A DNA stretch of 64,000 bases from G965230615 sp965230615 (GTDB taxonomy: Bacteria > Pseudomonadota > Gammaproteobacteria > HTCC5015): NCBI GenBank assembly GCA_965230615.1, contig OZ246012.1:1116001-1180000 (forward strand). The letters run 5' to 3'. The notes beneath the pieces are model-generated. The model had not been told where the DNA came from and searched no databases. It saw only the letters and a program-made list of their open reading frames with translations. Positions 27,618 to 37,449 of this stretch are shown here, piece after piece (positions within the stretch are counted from its first letter, which is position 1; every line of letters starts with the position of its first letter). The position numbers were made by a program, and so were the translations under genes.

Positions 27618-29072
27618 TTAGAAGCTAAATGTTGCTGATAACTGCAATATATCAACGTCTGCTTCTGCAAAACCAAAGGTACTTTGTTCGTATGACCTCT
27701 GACTATAGGTTGCCCGTAAACGGGTATTTGGATAAGGCAGGTAATTAACACCAAACATGGTCTCAGTAATTTCTTCGTTATCAGCTCCAAACTGTGCTAT
27801 TTCAAGTACATCGTAACGCAGAAAGCCTACCCACTTTGGTGAGATGCGCAATGCCGGTTGCGTATAGAAAGCTTCTCGATCAGGCCCTGTATCTTCATCA
27901 CTGCTAAAAGCCTCTGTTTTCCAGTAAAAGCGTCTATAGTCAACGGTCATATCCCAACCTATTACTGAGTAGTCGTGTAGTAAAGGGTCGGCGCGCTGCC
28001 CATTTAAAACATTAATCCCCAGCACAACACCACCATTATTAAAATCGACAGCCAAACGGCCACCATTAACCAGCTCATCGCCATTTTCAACATAGTTACC
28101 GGTAAACAAAGCATATTCAATCGCAGTATCACTTTCCATGCTGGGATAAATATTACCATGCAGCATAAGCCCATCTAAAAAATTGGGGAACATGGTTTCA
28201 CCGCCAAAAGGTCGTAAAAACTGTGGCTGTTCTGGGTCTAATAGTGATGCAGGGAAATGTTCAATATTCGTGATGCCTTGTGGTGTAATATAACGCCCCA
28301 TTCTTAAGTTCAGCTTATTGCTGCGCGAATAGTTTGCCCAGCCAATGACCAGGCCGGTGTTATCATTGATATCAAAGAAAGGGTCTGTTCTTTGTCCTGG
28401 GTCGCGATAGTTAATACCGGACTGCTTAGAGAATACACTGGCCATAAAACCAGACCAACGCGCATTAAAGTCTGTTTTCAATAGCAACTCGAATACTTGG
28501 CGATTAAACGCCGATGCAGAGCCTGCTTCTCCATCAACAGAGGTATAGGTTTGATGCAAGAAACCACCTATTGTCAAATTCTTTGAATCAAAAGAATTCA
28601 CAATTGAACCGCTGCCTATTTGCTCTGATAAGGCAAACACCGTTTCTTCAACTTGGGCGATTTCAGAACTGTCGATCGTATCATCCACTGCACCTTTCCC
28701 TATACTGCTATCAGATGCGCTTGCTGTGCCTTTGAGCTTATTCTCTAAGTCCATCAGGCGCTTTAAGAGTATCTGTAATTGATTAGAATGGTGTAGTAGT
28801 AACTCACCTTCATTAGACACATCAAGGTTATTGCTACTGCTTTTATCAAATGTTGCCCGAGGTGGTGGCACACTGTTAATGCTATCGCCAATCAGCTGCT
28901 GTTCTATTTTTTTCTCCAGCTGCATAATGCGGCGATATAACCATTTAATATTTTTAATATTACGTTTGATAACAGTATCGTTATCAGGCTGCTCATTATG
29001 CTCTGCCGCTACCAGCGGAGGCGCTATGTAGAGTGCTGACAGTATACTGATGATCATAAGTCCTTGTTTCAT
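27618..29072 (-). CDS. Outer-membrane porin-like beta-barrel with N-terminal coiled coil
   Basis: A 484-residue protein from the ATG at 29070-29072, which has AAGGA 6 nt upstream; the TTG six codons earlier is unlikely. The Sec signal ends near PPLVAA. Residues about 30-130 form a coiled coil (IKWLYRRIMQLEKKIEQQ and LLKRLMDLENKLKG), a possible trimer or peptidoglycan-spanning segment. A barrel follows from about 175, alternating beta strands with acidic turns and aromatic girdles, ending in the terminal Phe typical of outer-membrane proteins (LSATFSF). It resembles the OprO/OprP and similar specific porins only in layout. It leads directly into the PstS-like gene, suggesting uptake of an anion. 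Confidence 0.8.
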   Translation of the reverse strand: MKQGLMIISILSALYIAPPLVAAEHNEQPDNDTVIKRNIKNIKWLYRRIMQLEKKIEQQLIGDSINSVPPPRATFDKSSSNNLDVSNEGELLLHHSNQLQILLKRLMDLENKLKGTASASDSSIGKGAVDDTIDSSEIAQVEETVFALSEQIGSGSIVNSFDSKNLTIGGFLHQTYTSVDGEAGSASAFNRQVFELLLKTDFNARWSGFMASVFSKQSGINYRDPGQRTDPFFDINDNTGLVIGWANYSRSNKLNLRMGRYITPQGITNIEHFPASLLDPEQPQFLRPFGGETMFPNFLDGLMLHGNIYPSMESDTAIEYALFTGNYVENGDELVNGGRLAVDFNNGGVVLGINVLNGQRADPLLHDYSVIGWDMTVDYRRFYWKTEAFSSDEDTGPDREAFYTQPALRISPKWVGFLRYDVLEIAQFGADNEEITETMFGVNYLPYPNTRLRATYSQRSYEQSTFGFAEADVDILQLSATFSF

Positions 29073-29251
29073 ATTATTCCTTGTTATCAAAACTGATAGA
29101 TCTCAACAAACAAATCATCGGCGCTAAGCTTTATAACTTTAAGGCTTATCGCCTGCCCTAATATAGGTATATACTCTCTGCTAGACCTTATTAAACTCCT
29201 TTAGTTAACAGCCGCTAAACTATTATCAGCCATAATAGTTATTGAATTAAG

Positions 29252-32200
29252 GTGCAACAAACTCCCACTTATGTTTTACGCGATGCTGGCTGCTTAGTCG
29301 TAATGCTGTTGGCCTTCTCGGCTGGCGTGTTAACGTCAAGCAATAGCCTGGCTGCGCCTGGTGACATACTATTTAGCGATGACTTTGAAAGTGGCTTTGC
29401 CAATTGGACTGCCACCGGCATAGGCAATGCTAGCATTGGTACTGAAACGGCTAACTCAGGCACCTCTTCGATGCGCTTGCGTTGGAATACTGTCAGTGCC
29501 ACGTCAGTCCCGATCAATACCACAGTGCCCGGCATTGATATTTCTATTTGGGTACGGCGCGGTGACGATGCTTTTAGCGAGGACCCTGAAGCTGCCAATG
29601 AGAACTTATTGCTGGAATATTTAGATAATAGTAATAACTGGATCACCTTGGATAACTTTCCAGAAGGCACACCGACCGGCGAGATTTTTACCCGCAGTTA
29701 TTCGTTAAATGGCGCGGCACTGCATGCCAATTTTCAATTGCGTTTTACCCTGCCCAGTGGTGATGGTGGCGCACCCGCCAATAGCGGTATTGGTTGGGAT
29801 TATTGGCATGTCGACGATGTCATCATTATCGAAGAAGCCGCCGCAGTACCACTGGCGCTGGGTGCTTGTGAAGATTTTGAATCTGGCTTGGGTAACTGGA
29901 CCATCGATAGCAGTGGTGGTGGCAGTGCAGGCACCAGTTCAGCGACGTTTAGCTCATCGAACACCTCGATGTTTTTACGCTGGAATGTGGTCACCGTGAC
30001 ATCTAATAGTATGGATACACAAACCGCTGGCCCCCTGCTGATTAGTGCCTGGATTCGACGTGGTGATGATGCCTTTAGTGAAGACCCGGACAATAATGAA
30101 GATTTGGTGATCGAATATTTCAATAGCAGTAACAGCTGGATCACACTGGAAACATTCCCCGGTGGGGGCACCGATGGCGAGATTTTAATACGCAACTACA
30201 GCCTGCCCACTGATGCCTCACATGCCAACTTTCAACTACGCTTTCGACAAACCGCTGGCAGCAATGCTGACTGGGATTACTGGCATATTGATGATGTCTG
30301 TTTTTTAAATGGTCTGAGTGCCTACTACACGATGGATGATAGCAGTTGGGTATCTGCAGGTGATGTGAGTGACAGTTCCGGCAATGGCAATGATGGCAAT
30401 CCACTCGGCAACGTTAGCACAGCGAGCAGCAACCCTGCCATTAGCGGTAATCCTGGTACTTGTGGTTATGGCGTATTTCCAGCAAACAATAACAGCAGCA
30501 CGATTGACGCCGTTAATACCACAATAACACCCAGTGCTATTGGCTCAATCAGCTTTTGGTATAACGCCAATGCTAACTGGAATGGTGGTGGTAACTTAAT
30601 GTTATTTGATGCATCAGTGAACCTGGGTAACAATGGTGCTGACAAATACTTCTTTATACAAAAGCGTAATAATGGCCGCATTCGCTTTCGCCTGGAAGAT
30701 AATAATGATACAGACTCACAAGCAGAAACGGCCAACCAAAGTTTTCTGGCGGGTGAGTGGGTGCATATTGCTGTTACCTGGGACTTGCTCAATGATAATT
30801 TGCAGATTTATCTCAATGGCACCTTGAGTGCGACCTCGAATACAAATTTAAGTGGCACTGCACCCAATTGGAATACGCTCTATATCGGCGATAACCGCAC
30901 AACCGGCGTGAGCGGCGGTGGTTATAGCGGTAACTCAGCCAACGGCTTGATCGATGAGGTAAAAGTGTATGGCAGTGTTATTCCTGTTGCGACAGTGAAT
31001 GCGGATATGGCAAGCACGCGTGCCTGCAGCAGCACGGATCACTTCAGTATTGGTCATGATGGCAATGCGGTCAACTGCCAAGCAGAAACGATCACTATCG
31101 AAGCACACCGTGCCGATCACAGTATTGACACAAGCTATACTGGCACCATCAACCTCTCTACATCAACAGCGCATGGTGATTGGACAGTGATTACCGGCAC
31201 CAATGCTATTAACAATGGTACCGCAGATGACGGTGTCGCTAGTTATCTCATGGACCCAGCGGATATGGGCATTGTTGTGCTTGGCTATAAAAACACACAT
31301 ATAGAGACCGTCAGTCTGAATGTCAGCGATGGCAGTATTAGCGAAACATCGGGTAGCGCTTTGCCCAGTGAAGATGCCGACTTAGCCGTAGCCGCCAGCG
31401 GTTTCCAGTTTTTAGCGAACGGCATTGCCTCAACAATCGCTAATCAAATTGCCGGCAAGCCGTCTAATGTTGCACCAAATGCACAAATATTGGAGTTACA
31501 AGCAATCCGTACCAACGACAGTACCGGCGCTTGCGAGGCAGCACTGCTTGGTGCACATGATATCGAACTCGCTTTTGAATGCCGCAACCCAAGTAATTGC
31601 AGCAGTCGTCAGGTCGCTATTAACGGCAATAATATAAACGGCAACAGTTTAGCTAGCGTGAGCAATTACAGCAGTGTCAGCTTGGATTTTGGTGATGCCA
31701 CCGATACAACAGCCACGTTTATACTTAACTACCCCGACGTCGGTAACATTGCTTTGCATGCACGCTATGATATTCCGTTGGACGATGGCGCAAACACACC
31801 CTCAGGGAATTTAATGTCAGGCAGCAGCAACAACTTTGTTGTCAGGCCTTTCGGTTTTAATATTTCAATCCCGGCCAACCCGGCAGCAAACTCTGCCTTA
31901 GGCAGTGTATTTACAGCGGCAGGCAATAACTTTACTGTTAATATCGAAGCCGTATTGTGGCAAGCAGCGGATGACAGTAGCGATAGCAATGGTATTCCTG
32001 ATGGCCATGACAGTGCAAATACAAACCCTGCTGACAATGCCAATCTTAGTGATAATCTTGTTGCATTAAATTATGGCCAGGAAAGCAGTGTTGAAAGTAT
32101 CGCTTTGAGTGCCCTACTTAACTTGCCCGCTGCTGGCAATGATCCCGGCTTAGCGGGTGGCACACTGATTAGCAGTTTTGTGAGTGGCCTCGGCATTAGT

Positions 32201-33193
32201 AATAGTGTGCGCTACCATGAGGTCGGCATTATCGAAATCGCCGCTAATATTAATGACGCCGACTATTTAGGTGCAGGCGCGGTGATCAGCAAAAGCGGTT
32301 ATGTCGGTCGATTTATACCAAATCACTTTGCCATTAGTGGCGGCAGCATTAATAACCGTGTTGATGCAGCTTGCCTGCCTGCTGCCAGCTTTACCTATAT
32401 GGCTGAGCCTTTACGTTTGGACTTTACCTTAACAGCACAGGACACTGGCAACACCACACTGCAAAATTATACAGCAAGCTTTGCCAAATTAGACCCCAAT
32501 GTGATTGGCAACTTTAATTTTGGCGCTATTGATTCAGCTGCACCAACACCACTGACGACACGCATCAGTACCGATAGCAGTAGCGGTGGCTGGGTCAACG
32601 GTATCGCCAATGTGTTTGCCAGACTCTCCTTAGATCGGGCAGCCGCCGTTGATGGCCCTTACCAGGATGTGCGCTGGGGAACCGCGCCGGTTGATAGTGA
32701 TGGTGTTGCGCTGGCCAGTTTTAATTTGGATGTCGATAATAATACCGTTAATGATCATGGCTTGATTGCGAGCAGCGAACTGCGCTTTGGCAGAGCAACG
32801 GTTGAGAGTGTTAGCGGTTCTGAGCTGCTTGCATTACGTCTACCTTTACAAAATGAATACTTTAATGGCATTCAATTTGTACGCAACACCGATGATAACT
32901 GTTCAAGCTATAATGCCAGTGATATCAGCTTTAGTAATCGACAGGGCTTGGCAGCTGACCCACTGGCCACAGGCAGTGGTGAATTGGTTGCTGGCAGCGA
33001 TAATACCGCCAGCCCCATAAGGTTAGACTCTGGCAATGATGCTGGCAATGTCGATGTTACGCTCGATGTGCCCGCTTATTTGCATTTCGACTGGGATGAC
33101 GATGGCAACTTTGATAATGACCCTAGTGGGCATATTACTTTTGGCATTTTTAATGGTGGACAGCGGCAAATTTATATTCGGGAAGTTTTTTAA
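29252..33193 (+). CDS. MshQ-like surface protein with two beta-sandwich modules and a LamG domain
   Basis: A 1313-residue secreted protein. The start is a GTG at 29252 because an in-frame stop lies just upstream; the signal peptide ends near SNSLAA. Two tandem modules follow (about 40-195 and 200-355) sharing FESG-NW, LRWN, RRGDDAFSEDP and WDYWH-DDV; they look like MAM/jelly-roll sandwiches. A LamG/concanavalin-like domain (about 360-590) contains GSISFWYNANANWNGG and GEWVHIAVTWDLLNDNLQIY. The C-terminal half has the GDATDT, YVGRFIPNHF and terminal FGIFNGGQRQIYIREVF features I associate with MshQ/DUF6701. MshQ belongs to MSHA pilus clusters, but no other msh genes are here, so this is an orphan adhesin-like protein. 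Confidence 0.8.
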   Translation: MQQTPTYVLRDAGCLVVMLLAFSAGVLTSSNSLAAPGDILFSDDFESGFANWTATGIGNASIGTETANSGTSSMRLRWNTVSATSVPINTTVPGIDISIWVRRGDDAFSEDPEAANENLLLEYLDNSNNWITLDNFPEGTPTGEIFTRSYSLNGAALHANFQLRFTLPSGDGGAPANSGIGWDYWHVDDVIIIEEAAAVPLALGACEDFESGLGNWTIDSSGGGSAGTSSATFSSSNTSMFLRWNVVTVTSNSMDTQTAGPLLISAWIRRGDDAFSEDPDNNEDLVIEYFNSSNSWITLETFPGGGTDGEILIRNYSLPTDASHANFQLRFRQTAGSNADWDYWHIDDVCFLNGLSAYYTMDDSSWVSAGDVSDSSGNGNDGNPLGNVSTASSNPAISGNPGTCGYGVFPANNNSSTIDAVNTTITPSAIGSISFWYNANANWNGGGNLMLFDASVNLGNNGADKYFFIQKRNNGRIRFRLEDNNDTDSQAETANQSFLAGEWVHIAVTWDLLNDNLQIYLNGTLSATSNTNLSGTAPNWNTLYIGDNRTTGVSGGGYSGNSANGLIDEVKVYGSVIPVATVNADMASTRACSSTDHFSIGHDGNAVNCQAETITIEAHRADHSIDTSYTGTINLSTSTAHGDWTVITGTNAINNGTADDGVASYLMDPADMGIVVLGYKNTHIETVSLNVSDGSISETSGSALPSEDADLAVAASGFQFLANGIASTIANQIAGKPSNVAPNAQILELQAIRTNDSTGACEAALLGAHDIELAFECRNPSNCSSRQVAINGNNINGNSLASVSNYSSVSLDFGDATDTTATFILNYPDVGNIALHARYDIPLDDGANTPSGNLMSGSSNNFVVRPFGFNISIPANPAANSALGSVFTAAGNNFTVNIEAVLWQAADDSSDSNGIPDGHDSANTNPADNANLSDNLVALNYGQESSVESIALSALLNLPAAGNDPGLAGGTLISSFVSGLGISNSVRYHEVGIIEIAANINDADYLGAGAVISKSGYVGRFIPNHFAISGGSINNRVDAACLPAASFTYMAEPLRLDFTLTAQDTGNTTLQNYTASFAKLDPNVIGNFNFGAIDSAAPTPLTTRISTDSSSGGWVNGIANVFARLSLDRAAAVDGPYQDVRWGTAPVDSDGVALASFNLDVDNNTVNDHGLIASSELRFGRATVESVSGSELLALRLPLQNEYFNGIQFVRNTDDNCSSYNASDISFSNRQGLAADPLATGSGELVAGSDNTASPIRLDSGNDAGNVDVTLDVPAYLHFDWDDDGNFDNDPSGHITFGIFNGGQRQIYIREVF

Positions 33194-33227
33194 CAGGCAT
33201 TGATCAGTTTATAACAGAACCAAAAGA

Positions 33228-33396
33228 CTGGATACCCAGTCAAGCTGGGTATGACATACTGCTCATGAAATAGCTAACCGCCCATAACATGTTTTCTATA
33301 AAACCCCAATCACAGTAGTTACCAGAGTCATTTCTCTATGTCATTCCCGCGCACGATTGCAGGGATACAGGAGGTAGAGCGAAGCGGGAATCCAGG
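33228..33396. repeat. REP-like inverted pair in the MshQ-OMP intergenic region
   Basis: The 340 bp between the MshQ-like stop and the next gene hold two elements that read as inverted versions of the same dispersed intergenic repeat type. The left (33228-33256) is a hairpin, CTGGATACCCAG-TCAAG-CTGGGTATGACA. The right (33339-33396) opens TGTCATTCCCGC and closes GCGGGAATCCAG around a longer centre. This pair of ends (TGTCATxCCC...GGGxATCCAG) is widespread in proteobacterial intergenic repeats. The left hairpin may also terminate the MshQ-like transcript. Nothing else is visible between 33397 and 33533. Confidence 0.7.
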
Positions 33397-33533
33397 CAAC
33401 ACTTAAATAATATGCGCTTAAGGCAACAACAACTCAAATACCGGCTGAGCTGAGCCCTGCATAAACACAGCAGGGCATCCGAGCCTTTTACAATACTGAA
33501 CAATCACTATTGACAGTGATTACAGATAATTTT

Positions 33534-34007
33534 TTAAAATGAAAAGCCTACACTGATATAGTCGACATCAATACCTTCGACTTCATAAGAGGTGTATTCG
33601 ATCTCGCAACGTAAACCAGTTGAAAAGCCAATACCAATACCAATCGCCGTATCTGTATCATCAGTGTTTTCAATTTCGGCATTCACAATACCCACGCGAC
33701 CAATCGCGTAAATTGGGCCTGCAGTACGGATAGAAGCATACACACCCAGTGTTTCAAAACTGACATCATTATTAAGCACTTCGGCCTCAACCAGTGATGT
33801 GGAAAGCTCACCTTCAATGGCTATATCGGCAACACCTAAATCCCAAGCTTCATATCCGACTTGCACACTACCATTAATACCAGGATCAGAACTGGGTGCA
33901 TCAATATCGATAACACCGGCTTTAACACCGATCAACCACTCAGCTGAAGCAGCACTGTGTACACTCATTAACAGCACAACAGGAAACAACCATTGTTTTC
34001 TTAACAT
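33534..34007 (-). CDS. Small outer-membrane beta-barrel protein
   Basis: A 157-residue protein with a Sec signal (VVLLMSVHSAASA) and an alternating beta-strand mature part in the OmpA/OmpW-like eight-strand style: WLIGVKAGVIDID, GSVQVGYEAWDL, ETLGVYASIRTAGPIYAIGR, GIGIGFSTGLRCEIEYTSYE and the C-terminal aromatic VGFSF expected for barrel insertion by the Bam complex. No substrate is known. It is a single gene, read toward the MshQ-like gene, and 139 bp from der on the same strand. Confidence 0.75.
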   Translation of the reverse strand: MLRKQWLFPVVLLMSVHSAASAEWLIGVKAGVIDIDAPSSDPGINGSVQVGYEAWDLGVADIAIEGELSTSLVEAEVLNNDVSFETLGVYASIRTAGPIYAIGRVGIVNAEIENTDDTDTAIGIGIGFSTGLRCEIEYTSYEVEGIDVDYISVGFSF

Positions 34008-34146
34008 TTAATCACTCCTCAGGGCATTGAAGGCGGCATTATTAACGATGTTATGCAAGATTTAAAGGGAATTGCGCACAAAATGTGTGCAAGTTTTATG
34101 ATGAACTGCGCTTAAGCCCGGTTTATCGCTGATAAATAAGGCACAC

Positions 34147-35559
34147 TCAGCTTGGTTTGTTTTTTTTCGCGTCTTTCTGGCGCCGGGATATTGGCCTACC
34201 CTTTTGTCGGTACTCCTGACGAGGCGTGAGCTTATTGCGCCGGCCTTCGTAAGGGTTGTCACCACCTTTCAATTCTATATGCACCGGCGTACCCGATAAC
34301 TTCAAGCGTTTACGGAAAAAATGCGCCAGGTAACGCTTATAATCACCCGGCAACCTGGAAACCTGATTGCCATGTACCACAATCACCGGTGGGTTCTTAC
34401 CGCCTTGATGTGCATAACGCAACTTGATACGCCGCCCTCTGACCATCGGCGGCTGATGCATTACGACGGCTTCCTGTAATAACTGGGTTAAACGTGGTGT
34501 GGGTAAGCTGCGCATTGCAGATTCATAGGCACGCTGTGCAACGGCAAATAAGTCACCAACACCGCTACCATGCAGCGCAGATATGTAATGTGTTTCAGCA
34601 AAATCTAAAAAGCTCACGCGCCGATCCAAGTCCTCTCGCACCTTATCGCGTTGCTCAATACTCAGCCCATCCCATTTATTGATTAACAATGTCAGCGCTC
34701 GACCTTGTGCCAGCACTTCGCCTAGCAAATGCAAGTCTTGCTCTGTAACACCTTGCCGTGCATCGACCAATAAAAAGACAACATGCGCTTCAGTGATTGC
34801 CTGCAGTGCTTTTATCACGCTGAACTTTTCAACGGTTTCACTGACTTTGCCACGCCGGCGAATGCCTGCTGTATCAATCAGTGTGTAGCGTTGTCCGTCA
34901 CGTTCTAGAGGTATATAAATACTGTCACGCGTTGTGCCTGGTTGATCAAACGCAACAACACGTTGCTCACCGACTAAACGGTTGGTCAATGTTGATTTAC
35001 CGACATTCGGTCGGCCAATTAAGGCCACCTTAATACCCTGCGCCGCCTCATCCTCTGGCTTCTCTGGCTCTGGCAGCGCCTCTAATATATTGCCAATCAT
35101 TTGTGTGACACCACGACCATGGCTGGCCGCAATGCCGATAGGCTCACTCAAGCCTAAGGTGTAAAAGTCACTAACCGCTTCAACTTCATTAACACCATCG
35201 ATTTTATTAACAATAAGATAGATAGGCTTACCACAGCGGCGTAACTCCTCAGCGATGTGTTCATCCGCAGAGTTAATGCCTTCACGACCATCAACCAGAA
35301 ACAATACAATATCTGATTCACCAATCGCCTGATGCACTTGCTGGGCCATAAGGTTATCAATGCCATCAACCTCACCACTCAGACCACCGGTATCTACCAC
35401 CAGATAGGCACGCTCACCTAACTGGCCATCACCATACTTGCGATCACGTGTTAAGCCAGGGTAATCCGCGACGAGCGCATCACGGCTTTTCGTTAAACAG
35501 TTGAACAGGGTTGATTTACCAACATTGGGTCGACCCACTAAGGCGATAACAGGTTTCAT
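34147..35559 (-). CDS. der: Ribosome biogenesis GTPase Der (EngA)
   Basis: A 470-residue tandem GTPase needed for 50S subunit assembly. Both G domains are complete: G1 GRPNVGKST at 9-17 and again at about 183-191; G3 DTGGLSG and DTAGIRRRG; G4 NKID and NKWD. The C-terminal KH-like domain starts near residue 355 (LTQLLQEAVVMHQPPMVRGR) and ends in a basic tail. Length is normal for the family. It lies 44 bp after bamB on the same strand, the conserved bamB-der pair, and is the last gene of the long leftward run beginning at iscR. Confidence 0.98.
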   Translation of the reverse strand: MKPVIALVGRPNVGKSTLFNCLTKSRDALVADYPGLTRDRKYGDGQLGERAYLVVDTGGLSGEVDGIDNLMAQQVHQAIGESDIVLFLVDGREGINSADEHIAEELRRCGKPIYLIVNKIDGVNEVEAVSDFYTLGLSEPIGIAASHGRGVTQMIGNILEALPEPEKPEDEAAQGIKVALIGRPNVGKSTLTNRLVGEQRVVAFDQPGTTRDSIYIPLERDGQRYTLIDTAGIRRRGKVSETVEKFSVIKALQAITEAHVVFLLVDARQGVTEQDLHLLGEVLAQGRALTLLINKWDGLSIEQRDKVREDLDRRVSFLDFAETHYISALHGSGVGDLFAVAQRAYESAMRSLPTPRLTQLLQEAVVMHQPPMVRGRRIKLRYAHQGGKNPPVIVVHGNQVSRLPGDYKRYLAHFFRKRLKLSGTPVHIELKGGDNPYEGRRNKLTPRQEYRQKGRPISRRQKDAKKNKPS

Positions 35560-35603
35560 GTGAGTATATTTGGCAAAGGCATTACAACAACAAACAATAA
35601 CAC

Positions 35604-36776
35604 TTAGGAACGCGCATCTGTTTCAAGTTTTAATGCCGTTAGCTCACCATTATCTGTAACAACATAAATCACATCATCATCAATGATCGGCCTTGCAGTA
35701 ATACCCGAACCGTTTAGCCGCTTGCGCGCAATGAAACGCCCATCGGCTACGGAGAGCGCATGTAGATAACCATCATAGTCGCCGATTAATAGCGCATCTT
35801 CAAATACAGTGGTACCACTCACCGGTCTGGCATGCAGTTTATCCTGTATCCACACATTTTTACCCGTTTGTCGATTATACGCCGTGATATGACTTAACTC
35901 ATCAGCGGCATACAGTTTTTCTGCATCAATATCCATTTCCACAAAAATAGATTTATCCTGAGCCCATAAGGTTTTGCCGCCATTAATAAAATCGATGGCC
36001 ACAATACGCCCATGATAAGACGCAAGATACAGCACAGGGTCGGCAACAAGTACTGGAATATTGACATCAATCATCGCTTCAATTTCAGTACGTCCCGGTG
36101 AGAGTGATATTGGCAACTGACCGAGTAATGTGCCATCACGTAAGGCTAATGTGGTCAAACGGCCTTTATCAGTACCGGATAATACCCCGCCTCGGTGGAT
36201 AATCGGGCTACTGCTGCCACGCAAACTTAATGAAGGTGCAACTTCACTGTGTGACCAAATTTTATTGCCATTGGTCACTGAAAAGGCCTGTAAAGAGTCG
36301 TCAGTGGTATGCACCACAACAATTCCTGATTCAAAGGCTGGCACTGACAAAACTTCGCTGCGGGTATCAGCCTGCCAAACCTGCTCACCATTATTTTGCC
36401 AAAAAGCCACTAACTGACCATCGAGCGTACCGATAAACAAAGCCCCCGCGCCAGCACCTATGCCACCACTGAAAGGAAAGCCGGTTTTAACCTGCCATTT
36501 GGTTTTTCCCGTTTCTTTGTCGATTGCTGTCAGTCGTCCTTTATGATCAGCAATGTAAATGGTATCAATTCCAACATAAGGCTTGAGCATCAAACGGTGT
36601 TTACCAATGCCTTTACCGGGTTTGCTCGACCACAGTACTGAAAACTCAGCTTCTTTATCAAACTTTTCCAGCTCGACGGGCTTTTCAGTCGTATCGCGGC
36701 CAGCACAAGCCACTACCAGCTGTATCAGCAGCAGTATAAAAGGCAATCTGGCGCGCGATAAATAACGATTAGGCAT
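35604..36776 (-). CDS. bamB: Outer membrane assembly lipoprotein BamB
   Basis: A 390-residue lipoprotein from the ATG at 36774-36776, preceded by GGAG and overlapping the yfgM stop by 8 bp; the open frame continues upstream inside yfgM but is not coding there. The lipobox is LVVAC. The rest is an eight-bladed beta-propeller of PQQ-type repeats, each with a G-WxxxTG or IDxETGKxxW unit (for example AIDKETGKTKWQVKTG and AYNRQTGKNVWIQD). BamB binds BamA and helps fold outer-membrane barrels, several of which are encoded nearby. Between yfgM and der, the canonical position. Confidence 0.96.
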   Translation of the reverse strand: MPNRYLSRARLPFILLLIQLVVACAGRDTTEKPVELEKFDKEAEFSVLWSSKPGKGIGKHRLMLKPYVGIDTIYIADHKGRLTAIDKETGKTKWQVKTGFPFSGGIGAGAGALFIGTLDGQLVAFWQNNGEQVWQADTRSEVLSVPAFESGIVVVHTTDDSLQAFSVTNGNKIWSHSEVAPSLSLRGSSSPIIHRGGVLSGTDKGRLTTLALRDGTLLGQLPISLSPGRTEIEAMIDVNIPVLVADPVLYLASYHGRIVAIDFINGGKTLWAQDKSIFVEMDIDAEKLYAADELSHITAYNRQTGKNVWIQDKLHARPVSGTTVFEDALLIGDYDGYLHALSVADGRFIARKRLNGSGITARPIIDDDVIYVVTDNGELTALKLETDARS

Positions 36777-37443
36777 CCTCAGACTCCGCCGTGGCTTCTG
36801 TTGTTTCAACAACATCAACACCAAGGCTACTACGTTTAATTTCAATTAACTGACGATCATTCAATGGGACCTCTTCAACCGCCAGTGCACGATCATAGGC
36901 TTGTTGAGCGGCTTGCACGTCACCTTGCTGAGCATAAATATCACCCATTAGCACCTCAACCGCTGCCGTGTAACTTGCAGGATAGTCTTTTTGCGCCGTG
37001 CTCAGTGCCGCGTCCAACTCACCTGCTGCCAGCTGCAACTGCGCTAAACGCAAGTTGGAAATATCAACCAGCTGTGGTTGCTTAGCCTTATTGATTACCC
37101 AGTTCAAGCGTGCTTTGGCATCATCATACTGGTTGTTGACCACACTGGCTTTAGCAGCCGCTAACGCCGCCAATGGCGCATACGCGGTTGAGCCAAAGTC
37201 TTTCAGCAAAGCATCGACCGAAGTATCAATACCGTCATATTGTTTGTTTTCTAAATCAACCATGACCTGCATATAAGCCACGGACGCTTTTTCTGCTTGA
37301 GTGTCCTGGTACTTTTGCCAGCCTTGCCAGCCAAATAAACCGCCCAGGCCAACGACCACACCAAACACCACGGCAGTGCCATTATCACGCCACCACTTTT
37401 TGAGTGCTTCAACCTGTTCTTCTTCTGTTGCGTAAATTTCCAT
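36769..37443 (-). CDS. yfgM: YfgM-type ancillary SecYEG translocon subunit
   Basis: A 224-residue single-pass protein. The cytoplasmic start MEIYATEEEQVEALKKWW is the standard YfgM opening. One membrane helix (about 24-42, VVFGVVVGLGGLFGW) is followed by a periplasmic TPR-like domain (for example LAALAAAKASVVNNQYDDAK) and an acidic C-terminus. YfgM works with PpiD at the Sec translocon as a periplasmic chaperone. It lies 6 bp after hisS and overlaps bamB by 8 bp, the typical hisS-yfgM-bamB-der order. Confidence 0.93.
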   Translation of the reverse strand: MEIYATEEEQVEALKKWWRDNGTAVVFGVVVGLGGLFGWQGWQKYQDTQAEKASVAYMQVMVDLENKQYDGIDTSVDALLKDFGSTAYAPLAALAAAKASVVNNQYDDAKARLNWVINKAKQPQLVDISNLRLAQLQLAAGELDAALSTAQKDYPASYTAAVEVLMGDIYAQQGDVQAAQQAYDRALAVEEVPLNDRQLIEIKRSSLGVDVVETTEATAESEDA

Positions 37444-37449
37444 CAGAAA

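Noticed and set aside
34122..34136. Small TTTATC-GCT-GATAAA inverted repeat after der
   Set aside because: Only six base pairs and no U-tract on either strand, so not reported as a terminator.
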